Origin: JBDRRP01 sp964446485
GTDB taxonomy: Bacteria > Desulfobacterota > Desulfobacteria > Desulfobacterales > JBDRRP01
Length of the DNA stretch: 64,000 nucleotides
Reading direction: 5' to 3'
Assembly (NCBI GenBank): GCA_964446485.1
Contig: CAYUOU010000005.1
Span: 19,356 to 83,355 of the forward strand
In this document: piece after piece, positions 46,593-56,833 of the stretch
Layout of the letters: each line of letters starts with the position of its first letter
Numbering within the stretch: position 1 is the first letter of the stretch
Position numbers and translations under genes: made by a program
Notes under the pieces: model-generated
Told to the model about the DNA's origin: nothing
The model's database searches: none
The model's input: only the letters and a program-made list of their open reading frames with translations

Positions 46593-47879
46593 ATGAACGA
46601 GGTCGTCATCGTCGGAGGCGTCCGCACTGCCGTAGGGACTTTCGGCGGCGCGTTGAAATCGGTATCCGCAGTGGATTTGGGAGCCACGGTGATGCGGGAT
46701 CTCTTGCGTCGGCTCAATTTGCGCCCGGAGGCGGGAAACGCAATGAAGAACATCGCGCCGGACCATCTCAAAGATCAGGGCCCCATCGAATTGGAAACCC
46801 GGGCCGGCGGTTGGGATAGCGAGGCAACGCCCGTCAGCATCGACGAGGTCATCATGGGTAATGTGCTGCAGGCCGGGCAGGGGCAGAATCCCGCCCGTCA
46901 GGCCATGATCCGAGCCGGTATTCCCAAGGAGACGCCGGCCTTCACCCTTAACAAGGTTTGCGGGTCCGGCTTGAAGGCCATCGCCATCGGTGCCGCGTCC
47001 ATTATGACCGGGCAGGCCGACGTGGTGCTGGCCGGGGGGCAGGAATCCATGAGCCAGGCGCCCATGGCGCTGCCCAAGGCCCGGTGGGGCCACCGCATGG
47101 AATTGACCGGTGTGGGACCTGTCACCGATCTCATGGTTTTTGACGGCCTGTACGAGATTTTCTATGGCTATCACATGGGTGTCACTGCCGAAAACATTGC
47201 CGCCGCTTATACCATCGGCCGCCAGGAACAGGATGAACTGGGGGTGCTCAGCCACCAGCGTGCCATGGCGGCCATTCGGGACGGGCGATTCGCCAAGGAA
47301 ATCGTTCCGGTGACCATCGCCTCCCGCAAGGGAGATACGGTCTTCGACACCGATGAGCGCCCGATGGAAACCAGTCTTGAAAAGATGGCCGCCTTAAAAC
47401 CCGTTTTCAAAAAGGACGGGACGGTGACAGCCGGGAACGCGTCCGGCATCAACGACGGCGCCGCGGCAGTGCTGCTCATGAGTGCTGAAAAAGCCTCGAC
47501 ACTGGGACTCTCGCCCGTGGTGCGCATTCGTGCATTCGCCGCTGGTGGTGTCGATCCGGCGTACATGGGCATCGGGCCCGTGCCGGCGATTCGTCGCGCC
47601 TTGTCCGCGGCGGGCATGCAGATGGAAGACATTCAACTCATCGAACTCAATGAGGCCTTTGCCGCCCAGGCCATCGGGTGCATGAAGGAGTTGGCGATCC
47701 CTGCAGACAAACCCAACGAGCTGGGATCGGGCATCTCCCTGGGGCATCCCATCGGGGCCACCGGCGCGCGCCAAATGGTCACGGGGATGAACCAGATGGT
47801 GCGACAAGGCTATACCACCGGTCTTGTCAGCATGTGCATCGGCGGCGGTATGGGCATGGCTATGATCATCGAACGGTAA
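46593..47879 (+). CDS. Acetyl-CoA acetyltransferase (thiolase)
   Basis: 428 residues. Catalytic Cys in NKVCGSGLKA, ELNEAFAAQ, GHPIGATGAR and CIGGGMG. There is an insertion of about 30 residues near 40-75 compared with standard thiolases, between the first helix and VDEVIMGN-like strand. Degradative or biosynthetic role cannot be decided from sequence; the HMG-CoA-lyase-like enzyme is elsewhere in the window. Confidence 0.93.
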   Translation: MNEVVIVGGVRTAVGTFGGALKSVSAVDLGATVMRDLLRRLNLRPEAGNAMKNIAPDHLKDQGPIELETRAGGWDSEATPVSIDEVIMGNVLQAGQGQNPARQAMIRAGIPKETPAFTLNKVCGSGLKAIAIGAASIMTGQADVVLAGGQESMSQAPMALPKARWGHRMELTGVGPVTDLMVFDGLYEIFYGYHMGVTAENIAAAYTIGRQEQDELGVLSHQRAMAAIRDGRFAKEIVPVTIASRKGDTVFDTDERPMETSLEKMAALKPVFKKDGTVTAGNASGINDGAAAVLLMSAEKASTLGLSPVVRIRAFAAGGVDPAYMGIGPVPAIRRALSAAGMQMEDIQLIELNEAFAAQAIGCMKELAIPADKPNELGSGISLGHPIGATGARQMVTGMNQMVRQGYTTGLVSMCIGGGMGMAMIIER

Positions 47880-48025
47880 CTGCCTTTGCACCAGGATTGT
47901 TCCGTTGTGCATTTGCGTCTTTACGCGGGCGCTGCTTTTTGGTACCATCCACCCGTTTGATTGATGCCCCAGAACGACAACCCCCGCTGTCTCAACCAGC
48001 GGCAACGCGCAAGGAGAGATGAGGG

Positions 48026-48184
48026 ATGAACGTCAGCAGGAAGCTTGGTATCGCGGTTTTCACGATGGTGCCCGCCATCGTCGGCGGTGGTCTTGTCTGG
48101 TGGGCCACGCATGGCAATTATGTCGCCGTTGCCGTTTATGAAGTCCTCCTTTACACCTTCGCCGGCAGTCTTTTCAGCAAATAG
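48026..48184 (+). CDS. 52-residue membrane protein
   Basis: Begins MNVSRKLGIAVFTMVPAIVG and contains two hydrophobic segments (about 8-26 and 32-47). AAGGAGAGATGAGGG precedes the ATG, a strong ribosome site. It lies between the thiolase and the AI-2E-family gene. No family recognised. Confidence 0.6.
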   Translation: MNVSRKLGIAVFTMVPAIVGGGLVWWATHGNYVAVAVYEVLLYTFAGSLFSK

Positions 48185-48325
48185 CTGGGAAGTGCCGTTG
48201 ACAAACGCCCGTCACCCCATCGGCCGCGGCACTGACAGCCGCCGTGGCCGCTTTCTGAGTGATTGTCCGCAACCTGCTTCCCGTCGCCCCGCAGCAGGCG
48301 CCATCCTTGCACCCTGAGTATTGAT

Positions 48326-49402
48326 ATGGAGCAACCGGCCTCCCCAAAAGCCATTTTTTGGTTCTTCCTCGCCCTCTTTTTGATTTCGTTTCTCCTCTTG
48401 CTGCAGTTGCTGCGGCCTTTTGTTTCCGTGTTGATCATGGGGGCCGTCATTGCCGGCCTGTTCAGCCCCATTTTTCGCCACCTTTCCTTTAGAACCGGAG
48501 ATACCGCCGCCTCCTTGCTGACCTGCGGGCTCATTTTCGTCATTGTGTTCATTCCCATCGTGCTTTTTGTGGGCGTATTGTCCAAGGAAGCGTACGGGCT
48601 GTATATACTGGGGAAAAACGCCGCTGTCAGTGATCAACTCCGCCCATTTCTGGAGGACAACCGGGCGGTGGAACTGGCCAATCAGTACCTGGCGGCATTC
48701 AATATCCAATTCAGCGCAGAGCAGATCAACCGCGCCCTGTCCGAAAGCGGAAAAGTGGTGGGGCTGTTTCTTTACCAGCAAGCCAGCGCCATCGCCTCCA
48801 ACGTCCTCAATTTTGTTCTCCACTTTTTCTTCATGCTGCTAGTGGTCTATTATTTGCTCATCGACGGGGACCGCCTGACCCGCTTCATCGTGGAACTCTC
48901 CCCTTTGCCCAACGACGAAGACGACCAGCTCATCGATAAATTCAAGGACATGGCCGGGGCGGTATTGGTGGGAAACGGCGTTTGCGGTCTGATTCAGGGG
49001 TTTGCCGGCGGATTGGCGTTCACAATTGCCGGACTGCCGTCGGCCTTTCTCTGGGGGGTTATCATGGGCCTTCTCGCCTTTTTGCCCATTGTCGGCATCG
49101 GTATCGTATTCATCCCGGCCGCGATCCTTCTGATGCTTCAGGGACGCGTCATCGCCGGTGTCGGCTTCATGGTTTTTTATGTTGTTCTTTCCGGAGGGGT
49201 GGAATACATACTGAAGCCGAAAATCGTGGGGCGCCGGGTCAAGATGCATACCCTGCTGGTATTCCTCGCGATCCTTGGTGGATTGCAGTTATTCGGCATC
49301 CTGGGCATCATTTACGGACCACTGGTGGTGACCGGATTCCTTACTCTCACCGATATCTACCACGCCAACTATCAGCGCATGGTCGAGGATGAGACCTCCT
49401 GA
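48326..49402 (+). CDS. AI-2E-family transporter (PerM-like permease)
   Basis: 358 residues, about eight membrane segments, with the family's GGVEYILKPKIVGRRVKMHTLLVF-region signature near the C-terminus (conserved PKIVG and LGGL). Export of AI-2 or Na+/H+ exchange have both been proposed for the family. The ATG at 48326 is a family-consistent start but has a weak ribosome site. Confidence 0.85.
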   Translation: MEQPASPKAIFWFFLALFLISFLLLLQLLRPFVSVLIMGAVIAGLFSPIFRHLSFRTGDTAASLLTCGLIFVIVFIPIVLFVGVLSKEAYGLYILGKNAAVSDQLRPFLEDNRAVELANQYLAAFNIQFSAEQINRALSESGKVVGLFLYQQASAIASNVLNFVLHFFFMLLVVYYLLIDGDRLTRFIVELSPLPNDEDDQLIDKFKDMAGAVLVGNGVCGLIQGFAGGLAFTIAGLPSAFLWGVIMGLLAFLPIVGIGIVFIPAAILLMLQGRVIAGVGFMVFYVVLSGGVEYILKPKIVGRRVKMHTLLVFLAILGGLQLFGILGIIYGPLVVTGFLTLTDIYHANYQRMVEDETS

Positions 49403-49535
49403 CCCAGAGGAGGGATCACCCCGCGTCATGGCGGGCTCTTCGCCCTATCCAGGCCGGGCATCGGCCGGTGGCCGGTTGGCTGGCGCCCGGCCGAAGTGGT
49501 GAGCGGACGACCATCGACAAACAGGTAAACAGCAT

Positions 49536-52001
49536 ATGGAATCAATGGAGCATCAAGGAATCAGCATCGAGAAGGAGATGAAAAAATCCTATCTCGATTA
49601 CGCCATGAGCGTCATCATCGGGCGGGCGCTGCCCGATGTCCGGGATGGCCTCAAACCCGTTCACCGGCGGGTCCTCTTTGCCATGCGGGAATTGAAGAAC
49701 GATTGGAACAAGCCCTACAAAAAGTCGGCCCGCATCGTCGGTGACGTCATTGGTAAATATCACCCACACGGGGACAGTGCGGTCTACGACACCATCGTCA
49801 GGTTGGCCCAGGATTTTTCCATGCGCTACCCACTGGTGGACGGGCAGGGGAACTTCGGCAGCGTTGACGGCGACCCGGCGGCTGCCATGCGATACACGGA
49901 AATCCGCATGCAGCGACTGGCGCACCAGATGCTCGAAGATCTGGAAAAAAACACCGTCGATTTTGCCCCCAATTACGATGAATCCATGGAAGAGCCGACC
50001 GTGCTGCCGGCCAAGGTGCCGGCCCTGCTCATCAACGGCTCTTCCGGCATCGCCGTCGGCATGGCAACCAACATCCCGCCCCATAACCTCTCGGAGGTGG
50101 TCCAGGCCCTCAGCATGCTCATAGACGATCCTTCCATGACGGTGGATGCCCTTATTCGCGTGATCCAGGGCCCCGATTTCCCCACCGCGGGAATTATCCA
50201 TGGGACCCGTGGTATTTACGAGGCCTATAAAACCGGCCGGGGGATCATCCGGGTCCGGGCGCGCCTTCGCATCGACAGCGATGAGAAATCCGGGCGGGAC
50301 ACCATCCTTGTCACTGAGCTGCCCTATCAGGTCAATAAGGCCCGTCTCATTGAAAAAATCGCACAGCTTGCACGGCACAAGCAGATCGAGGGCATCAGCT
50401 ACGTGCGGGACCTCTCGGATCGTGACGGCATGCGCATCGCATTGGGGGTCAAGCGCGATCATATCGCCGAGGTCGTGGTCAACCAGTTGTTCAAGCATAC
50501 GCAGATGGAAACCAGTTTCGGCATCATTTTTCTGGCCGTCGTGAACAACCGGCCGGAATTGCTGACGCTGAAGCAAATTCTGGAGCATTTCATCCGCCAC
50601 CGTAAAGAGATCGTTATCCGGCGGACGCGGTTCGATTTGGCCAAAGCCGAGGCCCGCGCCCATATTTTGGAGGGGCTCAAGATCGCCCTCGACAATTTGG
50701 ATGAGGTGGTGGCGCTGATCCGGGAGTCTTCTTCACCGGCCGAGGCCAAAGAAAAGCTGCGGGCCCGCTACGCCTTGAGCGATATTCAGGCCCAGGCCAT
50801 CCTCGATATGCGCCTGCAGCGTCTCACCGGCCTCGAGCGCGACAAGATTGTGGCGGAGTTCGACCAGATCCTGAAAGACATCGCCCGCTTCAAGGAAATC
50901 CTCGCCAGTGAGGACGAGGTCCTCGACATCATCAAAACCGAACTCGCCGCGTTGCAGAGCGAGTTCGGCGACGCGCGCCGAACGCAGATCGTCGAGGCCA
51001 TGGGCGAGATCACTCTCGAAGACATGATCGCCGAAGAAGACATGGTGGTGAGCATCACCAAGGGCGGCTACATCAAACGCAACCCGATTTCCCTGTACAA
51101 CAGTCAGCGGCGCGGCGGCAAAGGCAAAACAGCCATGCGCACCAAGGAACAGGACTTCGTGGAGCATCTCTTTGTCGCTTCCACCCACCACACCTTTCTC
51201 TTTTTCACCAACAATGGAAAAGTGCACTGGCGCAAAGTCTATGAGTTGCCGCTGGCCGGGCGCACCAGCGTCGGCAAAGCGGTTGTCAACCTGCTGAACC
51301 TGGATTCCGGCGAGCGGCTGACCACCGTTTTGGCGGTGGAGCATTTCGACCCGGGATGCTTCATTTTTATGGCTACCCGGGGCGGGCTCGTCAAAAAGAC
51401 CGATCTCATGGCTTACAGCCGGCCCCGGCAGGGCGGCATTATCGCACTGGATCTCGTTTCCGGAGATGAACTCATCGCCGCCCGCATCACCGATGGCACC
51501 ATGAATGTCTTCCTGGGCTCCGCCTCGGGCCAATCCATCCGTTTTCACGAATCCGATGTGAGAACGTCAGGACGGGTATCCCGAGGGGTGCGGGGGATTC
51601 GGCTGCAGCCGGGCGACGAAGTCGTGGGCATGGAGGTTCTGAGTCATGGCCAGACATTGTTCGCCATCACCGAAAACGGTTTCGGCAAGCGAACGTCCGT
51701 GGATGAGTATCCTGTCCAGCATCGCGGCGGCAAGGGGGTGATCACCATCAAGACCACCGATCGTAACGGTCCAGTGGTGAGTATCCTGCTGGTGGAGGAA
51801 GAAGATGATCTCATGTTGATGACCGATCGCGGCATTCTGATCCGGATGCCCATCAGCGGCGTCTCCGTGATCAGCCGCAACACCCAGGGTGTCAAACTCA
51901 TGGATATGACATCCGGTGAGCGGGTCATCGGCGCCGCACGGATTGCCGAGCAGGTAGCCAATGGCGAAGATGCGGCCGAAGGAATCGGCGGGACCGATTA
52001 A
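49536..52001 (+). CDS. gyrA: DNA gyrase subunit A
   Basis: 821 residues. Active-site tyrosine in AAMRYTEIRM; the quinolone region HPHGDSAVYDTIVR retains the susceptible Ser and Asp. GyrA-box QRRGGKG in the C-terminal beta-pinwheel identifies gyrase rather than topoisomerase IV; a second QHRGGKG also occurs. gyrB is not in the window. gpsA follows within 50 bases. Confidence 0.96.
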   Translation: MESMEHQGISIEKEMKKSYLDYAMSVIIGRALPDVRDGLKPVHRRVLFAMRELKNDWNKPYKKSARIVGDVIGKYHPHGDSAVYDTIVRLAQDFSMRYPLVDGQGNFGSVDGDPAAAMRYTEIRMQRLAHQMLEDLEKNTVDFAPNYDESMEEPTVLPAKVPALLINGSSGIAVGMATNIPPHNLSEVVQALSMLIDDPSMTVDALIRVIQGPDFPTAGIIHGTRGIYEAYKTGRGIIRVRARLRIDSDEKSGRDTILVTELPYQVNKARLIEKIAQLARHKQIEGISYVRDLSDRDGMRIALGVKRDHIAEVVVNQLFKHTQMETSFGIIFLAVVNNRPELLTLKQILEHFIRHRKEIVIRRTRFDLAKAEARAHILEGLKIALDNLDEVVALIRESSSPAEAKEKLRARYALSDIQAQAILDMRLQRLTGLERDKIVAEFDQILKDIARFKEILASEDEVLDIIKTELAALQSEFGDARRTQIVEAMGEITLEDMIAEEDMVVSITKGGYIKRNPISLYNSQRRGGKGKTAMRTKEQDFVEHLFVASTHHTFLFFTNNGKVHWRKVYELPLAGRTSVGKAVVNLLNLDSGERLTTVLAVEHFDPGCFIFMATRGGLVKKTDLMAYSRPRQGGIIALDLVSGDELIAARITDGTMNVFLGSASGQSIRFHESDVRTSGRVSRGVRGIRLQPGDEVVGMEVLSHGQTLFAITENGFGKRTSVDEYPVQHRGGKGVITIKTTDRNGPVVSILLVEEEDDLMLMTDRGILIRMPISGVSVISRNTQGVKLMDMTSGERVIGAARIAEQVANGEDAAEGIGGTD

Positions 52002-52047
52002 CACGCTGCCGGCATCTCCGGGCAGCGAGAGGGGATCTGCGGATAAT

Positions 52048-53136
52048 ATGTACTTGCCTGATGACATTGCAGCATGGCGCATCGGCGTCGTCGGCGGGGG
52101 GAGTTGGGGGACAGCTCTGGCCAACCTCCTGGCGCTCAAGGGGTACTGCATCGACTGGTGGATTTTTGAGCCTGAGGTCTGTCAGCAAGTGCGCGATCGA
52201 CGTGAGAACGGGGTGTTTCTACCGGGGTTCAAGCTGTCTGAGAATCTCGAGCCCACCACCGACCTGAATACCGTCGTGAGCGGCAAGGACCTCGTGCTTG
52301 TCGTTGTGCCGTCACATGTCATGCGCACCGTCTCTTCGAAAATGGCGCCGTCAATTGACGACACCACCATCGTTGTGACCGCGTCCAAAGGCATCGAGAA
52401 TAAAACCCATCTCACCATGTCCGGCATTCTGGCCGAGACGCTGCCCGGCGTGGGGCCCCTGCGTGTTGCCGCGCTGTCGGGTCCGAGCTTTGCCAAAGAG
52501 GTGGTGGCCATGGCGCCTACGGTGGTGACCCTTGCGGCACGGGATGCCGTACAAGCGGAGTCTATCCAGCAAGTGTTCGCCGCACCGTATTTTCGCGTGT
52601 ACACCAGCGAAGATATCATCGGTGTCGAACTGGGCGGCGCGGTGAAAAACGTCATCGCCATTGCCGCGGGAATAATCGATGGCATGCAGCTGGGCCTCAA
52701 CGCCCGGGCCGCCCTGATCACCCGGGGGCTGGCCGAAATACGGCGGCTCGGTCAACGGCTTGGCGCCAACACGGACACCTTTAGCGGCCCCTCCGGTGTC
52801 GGGGATTTGATCCTCACCTGCACCGGCGATCTTAGCCGAAACCACATGGTGGGGAAAAAAATCGGCGAGGGGATGCGTCTTCCGGAGATTCTCGACGAGA
52901 TGCGGATGGTAGCCGAGGGTGTCAAGACGGCCCAATCCGTTTACAATCTTTCTTGCCGCCTCGGTGTGGACATGCCCATCTCCCATGAGATTTATCGGAT
53001 CCTCCACGAGGACGCGAGCCCCAAAGAAGCGCTTAGCCGGCTCATGTCGCGAGATTTAAAACACGAGCGATACGATATCGATCCCTCCGTCAACAATGGC
53101 GTGATCGCCACGCAGTATACGGAGGCGGAGAAATAA
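52048..53136 (+). CDS. gpsA: NAD(P)H-dependent glycerol-3-phosphate dehydrogenase
   Basis: 362 residues. Rossmann motif VVGGGSWGTALAN, ASKGIE, GPSFAKEV (catalytic region) and KNVIAIAAGI. Supplies sn-glycerol-3-phosphate for phospholipids. The ATG at 52048 is chosen as the family start; a possible start at 51961 would add 29 residues overlapping gyrA. Confidence 0.94.
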   Translation: MYLPDDIAAWRIGVVGGGSWGTALANLLALKGYCIDWWIFEPEVCQQVRDRRENGVFLPGFKLSENLEPTTDLNTVVSGKDLVLVVVPSHVMRTVSSKMAPSIDDTTIVVTASKGIENKTHLTMSGILAETLPGVGPLRVAALSGPSFAKEVVAMAPTVVTLAARDAVQAESIQQVFAAPYFRVYTSEDIIGVELGGAVKNVIAIAAGIIDGMQLGLNARAALITRGLAEIRRLGQRLGANTDTFSGPSGVGDLILTCTGDLSRNHMVGKKIGEGMRLPEILDEMRMVAEGVKTAQSVYNLSCRLGVDMPISHEIYRILHEDASPKEALSRLMSRDLKHERYDIDPSVNNGVIATQYTEAEK

Positions 53137-53187
53137 AACACGCTTAAACAGATCATTCGGCGTCATCGCGCATTGCGGAACCCACCC

Positions 53188-53943
53188 ATGAGCCCTGAAT
53201 CAAAAAAGACCAAGAGACCACCGGTGCCGGCGGCGGATCGCACCGCGGGGCATCGCCGGCGCCTTCGGGATCGTTTTCTCAAATCGGGGCTCGACGGATT
53301 CCACGATTATGAAATCGTCGAACTCCTGCTCACGCTTGGTATGCCGCGCAAGGATTGCAAGCCGGCGGCCAAGGCCGCGATGGATCGCTTCAAGACCCTC
53401 AACGCCGTTTTGGACGCGTCAACGGCCGCGTTGTGCCAAGTGCCCGGCATCGGAGCGAAAAATCTCCTGGGACTCAAGCTGATCACCGCGGTGGCCGATC
53501 GATACCTGGCCCAGCGACTCGTGGGCCGACCTGTCGTGGGCAATTCCCGAGAGCTTTTCGACTATTTGCGACACTTTCTTCAGGGAAAGGACCGGGAGTG
53601 TTTCATGGCTGTATTCCTGGATGCCAAGAACCAGGTGACAGGGGCGGATGTGCTTTTCGAGGGCACCCTCACGGCCAGTGCCGTTTACCCTCGCGAAGTG
53701 GTCCGCACCGCTTTGGAGCGCAAGGCGGCGGCGGTGATCTTTGCCCATAACCATCCTTCCCAGGTGCCTGAACCGTCTGCTGAAGACAGGGCCATCACCC
53801 GCCGGCTGCTGTTTGCCTGCCGCCTTTTGGACATCCGGGTACATGAGCATATTGTCATCGGGGGGCATCACTACTATAGTTTCGCCGATAGCGGCATCAT
53901 CGCCGCCATGCATGCTGATTTTGACAGCAAACTCGCGCATTGA
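53188..53943 (+). CDS. radC: RadC-family JAMM protein
   Basis: 251 residues. N-terminal helix-hairpin-helix (QVPGIGAKNLLGL) and C-terminal JAMM/MPN domain with EGTL, HNHPSQ and SAED (metal ligands His-His-Asp). Usual HNHPSG has Gln here in the last position. The role in repair is not proven for the family. Confidence 0.92.
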   Translation: MSPESKKTKRPPVPAADRTAGHRRRLRDRFLKSGLDGFHDYEIVELLLTLGMPRKDCKPAAKAAMDRFKTLNAVLDASTAALCQVPGIGAKNLLGLKLITAVADRYLAQRLVGRPVVGNSRELFDYLRHFLQGKDRECFMAVFLDAKNQVTGADVLFEGTLTASAVYPREVVRTALERKAAAVIFAHNHPSQVPEPSAEDRAITRRLLFACRLLDIRVHEHIVIGGHHYYSFADSGIIAAMHADFDSKLAH

Positions 53944-53973
53944 GCGTTCGCCAGAACCCCGCCGGGAGAGGGT

Positions 53974-54237
53974 ATGCCGACCGACACGCCATATTGTTTT
54001 GCCAAGCTTGAAAACGTCTTTCCGCTGGGCGATGACGGCCTGCGCCACACCCCGGAGTCCTGTATGGTGTGCCGCTACAAGACCGCCTGTCTGAGGGCGG
54101 CCCTTCACGGCGCCGATGGCGTAACAGTGAAAATGGAGCGCATCGATCGGGCCTACCAGGCCGGCATGCTGGGTTTCTTTTCGCGGTGGTCCCAGCGCAA
54201 AGCACTGAGCCGAAAAAAGGCTTCAGGCGGCGACTGA
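53974..54237 (+). CDS. Small cysteine-motif protein of unknown function
   Basis: 87 residues. Contains Cys8 and the cluster CMVCRYKTAC (Cys30, 33, 39), possibly a metal or Fe-S site. Basic C-terminus. GGGAGAGGG precedes the ATG. Sits between radC and pgk; conserved homologues would support a real gene. Confidence 0.6.
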   Translation: MPTDTPYCFAKLENVFPLGDDGLRHTPESCMVCRYKTACLRAALHGADGVTVKMERIDRAYQAGMLGFFSRWSQRKALSRKKASGGD

Positions 54238-54424
54238 CACCACACGCCGTCGGCCAGTGTCCATCCATGGGAAGCCTCATGCGCCCTCTTCCCGCCCGCC
54301 CGGGGCTTGTGGGGGTATTTATGGATGGAGACTCGGCTGGGCGGCTCGATGCAAAAGGCTCAGTGGTCCATTCTCAACGTGCCTGCTGGGTTTGTGACCC
54401 TATCCACTACAGGAGACGCGTATC

Positions 54425-55606
54425 ATGAAAACCATCAAGGACATTGATCTTTCCGGTAAGCGTGTTTTCATTCGGGTGGACTTTAATGTTCCTCTGGACA
54501 ATTACCAGAACGTTACCGACGACACCCGCATCAACGCTGTGCTGCCGACCGTGCGCTATGCCATGGATCATGGCGCCAAGCTGATTCTCGCGTCCCATCT
54601 GGGGCGGCCCAAAGGAAAACGGGTCCCTGCGATGAGTCTTGCCCCCGTGGCCAAGCGGCTGGGGCGTCTGCTCAAATGCGGGGTCATAATGGCGCCGGAC
54701 TGCATTGGGCCGGACGTGACGGCCATGGTCGCCGATTTGGCTGCCGGCGACATCCTGATGCTGGAAAACCTGCGGTTCCATCCCGGGGAGGCCGCCAACG
54801 ATGCGGCTTTCGCCGGGCAATTGGCCACGCTTTGCGATGTCTACATCAATGATGCCTTTGCCGTTTCCCACCGGGCCAACGCGTCGGTTGAAGCCATTAC
54901 CCGTCATGTTCGCGCCGTCGGCGCGGGCTTCCTCCTGCAGACGGAACTGGATTATTTCAAAAAGGCGATGGCCGAGCCCGAACGCCCACTGGTGGCGATC
55001 ATTGGCGGCGCGAAGGTTTCCAGTAAGCTGGGCGCCTTGGAGAACATGATCCAGCATGTGGACAAGTTCATCATCGGCGGTGCCATGGCCAACACTTTTC
55101 TCAAGAGTCGGGGCAGGGGTATCGGCGCCTCCATACTGGAAGCCGACCTGGTGGACGTTGCCGGCGATATCATGAAAAAAGCGGCGGCCAAGGGGATCGC
55201 GTTCTATCTGCCCGTGGACGCGGTGGTGGCCGACGCTTTCAGTGAAAAGGCCGCGACCCGCATCGTCCCCGTCCAGGAAATCCCCGAGGGGTGGATGATC
55301 CTGGACATCGGACCGGCCTCCGCAACCCTGTTTAACGAGGTGCTGACCGACGCCGGAACCGTCATTTGGAACGGGCCCATGGGGGTTTTTGAAATGGAAC
55401 CCTTCAGCCGCGGCACCATGCAGATGGTTAACCATGTTGCCAACGCCAGCGCCCTGACCATCGTGGGGGGCGGCGATACGGACGTGGCCATTCATAAATC
55501 GGGTCAGGCACAGCGGATCACCTACATTTCCACCGGCGGCGGGGCGTTTTTACACCTCATGGAAGGAAAAACCCTGCCGGCTGTGGATGCGTTGACGATC
55601 CGCTAA
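54425..55606 (+). CDS. pgk: Phosphoglycerate kinase
   Basis: 393 residues. N-terminal RVDFNVPLD, SHLGRPKG, and C-terminal GGGDTDVA and NGPMGVFE in family order. ACAGGAGA ribosome site. Glycolysis/gluconeogenesis. The 187-base leader holds a TCCATCCAT/ATGGATGGA inverted repeat (54260-54268, 54321-54329). Confidence 0.97.
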   Translation: MKTIKDIDLSGKRVFIRVDFNVPLDNYQNVTDDTRINAVLPTVRYAMDHGAKLILASHLGRPKGKRVPAMSLAPVAKRLGRLLKCGVIMAPDCIGPDVTAMVADLAAGDILMLENLRFHPGEAANDAAFAGQLATLCDVYINDAFAVSHRANASVEAITRHVRAVGAGFLLQTELDYFKKAMAEPERPLVAIIGGAKVSSKLGALENMIQHVDKFIIGGAMANTFLKSRGRGIGASILEADLVDVAGDIMKKAAAKGIAFYLPVDAVVADAFSEKAATRIVPVQEIPEGWMILDIGPASATLFNEVLTDAGTVIWNGPMGVFEMEPFSRGTMQMVNHVANASALTIVGGGDTDVAIHKSGQAQRITYISTGGGAFLHLMEGKTLPAVDALTIR

Positions 55607-55699
55607 AACGATGTTACTTATAGAGAAAATGTGTTTTTCGGTGAGCAATGTGACCCGTATCCTGGGCGGCCCCGTCTATGGATATCGAAGGAGGTGGCG

Positions 55700-56761
55700 G
55701 TGGCTTTTTGGAGCGTCAGAGAAGAACTCAGCCTGGCCAACCGTCTGCGTCGTTCCTATTACGAACTGTTGCGGGATGAACTGGACCAATTCATCCTGAA
55801 ATACGCCCTTATCGATTCTTATAATCGTTTCAAGGCCCAGAAAATTCCCTACCCGTTTGTCCAAAAGCGGGAACTCAAACCCCGCGCCCGCATCCCCGTC
55901 TACGAACATGAGCACCATAACGTCTTTCTGGTCCTCTTTGTCGAAGACACCATCCCCGCCATTCACAAGAAATACATCCGTTTTTTCGACGTCAACCGCG
56001 CAACGAAGGCGAATTTACTCCAGGTGGAGCATTTGCCGCTGGATAAGCAATTCGACCGGACCCAGAAGTTCATGGAGTCGACCCATTTTTTCGAGTTTTT
56101 CACGAATCTGCTTCCGGTGGATTATGCCCTGTTAATCCAGCGGGATCCAAGCAGCGTCGCGCGCAACCGTTACAGCCTTACCCATTTCCACGTCCGTATC
56201 GATTGGCCCATTGCCGATGCCGCCGAGAGTCTGGGCCGCAACCTGCGGTATATTTCTAAAGATCTGTATGAAAGAGGCGACAAATACGCCGAGGATTTGC
56301 AGAAGAAGTTTTTCGAGTATTACGGCGTTCCCGTCATGGTTGGCGGTCGCCGGACGGCCGCCATCGTTGCGTCCCAGTATTTGCGGAACATCCCCTGTAT
56401 CGCCACGGTCTATGTGGCGTCTTCCGAGTCCCGGTCTCTCATCCGCATTTCCGAACGCGGGCCATCAAAGGCCGTGCTCATGCATTTTTCCAACGAAGAA
56501 CTGGATCACATCGCCGAGGAGCACCATCTCCAGCCGAGAACCTTTCGGAAGAATTATGTCGTGGCGCGTGAGAAGCGAAGCGGTGTCTGCATTTTCCTGA
56601 CAACCTACTCGTACACCGATCATTCCCGGCCGCCGGATGACGGCAAGCTGCGCGATCTCAAGCCCGATCTGAACTGGCTGTCCGTGGGCGGGCAGCACAT
56701 TCTGCCCAGGCCTGGCGTCTGGAAATATCCCCCGCTGCCGATCAATCTCATCTACACATAA
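55700..56761 (+). CDS. Protein of unknown function, GTG start
   Basis: 353 residues. No recognised domain. The GTG at 55700 is chosen because AAGGAGG lies five bases upstream; the frame is open back to 55631. The protein is rich in aromatic and basic residues, with HFHVRIDWP, GVPVMVGGRRTAAIVA and FLTTYSYTD segments; no membrane helix. It follows pgk by 93 bases and ends at a strong terminator. Confidence 0.7.
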   Translation: MAFWSVREELSLANRLRRSYYELLRDELDQFILKYALIDSYNRFKAQKIPYPFVQKRELKPRARIPVYEHEHHNVFLVLFVEDTIPAIHKKYIRFFDVNRATKANLLQVEHLPLDKQFDRTQKFMESTHFFEFFTNLLPVDYALLIQRDPSSVARNRYSLTHFHVRIDWPIADAAESLGRNLRYISKDLYERGDKYAEDLQKKFFEYYGVPVMVGGRRTAAIVASQYLRNIPCIATVYVASSESRSLIRISERGPSKAVLMHFSNEELDHIAEEHHLQPRTFRKNYVVAREKRSGVCIFLTTYSYTDHSRPPDDGKLRDLKPDLNWLSVGGQHILPRPGVWKYPPLPINLIYT

Positions 56762-56790
56762 AAACAGGAGGCCGGTGGCCTCCTGTTTTT
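56761..56790. terminator. Two-way intrinsic terminator
   Basis: Stem AAAACAGGAGGCC / GGCCTCCTGTTTT around a GGT loop with flanking A and T runs. It serves the 353-residue gene on the plus strand and the convergent FHA gene on the minus strand. Confidence 0.92.
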
Positions 56791-56833
56791 ATTGTCGTTG
56801 TTTTTCTGACCAAAACGGCGGCAGCCGTTTTGG

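Noticed and set aside
48185..48325. N-terminal extension of the AI-2E protein back to 48263
   Set aside because: The extension is not hydrophobic, has no ribosome site and does not match family starts.
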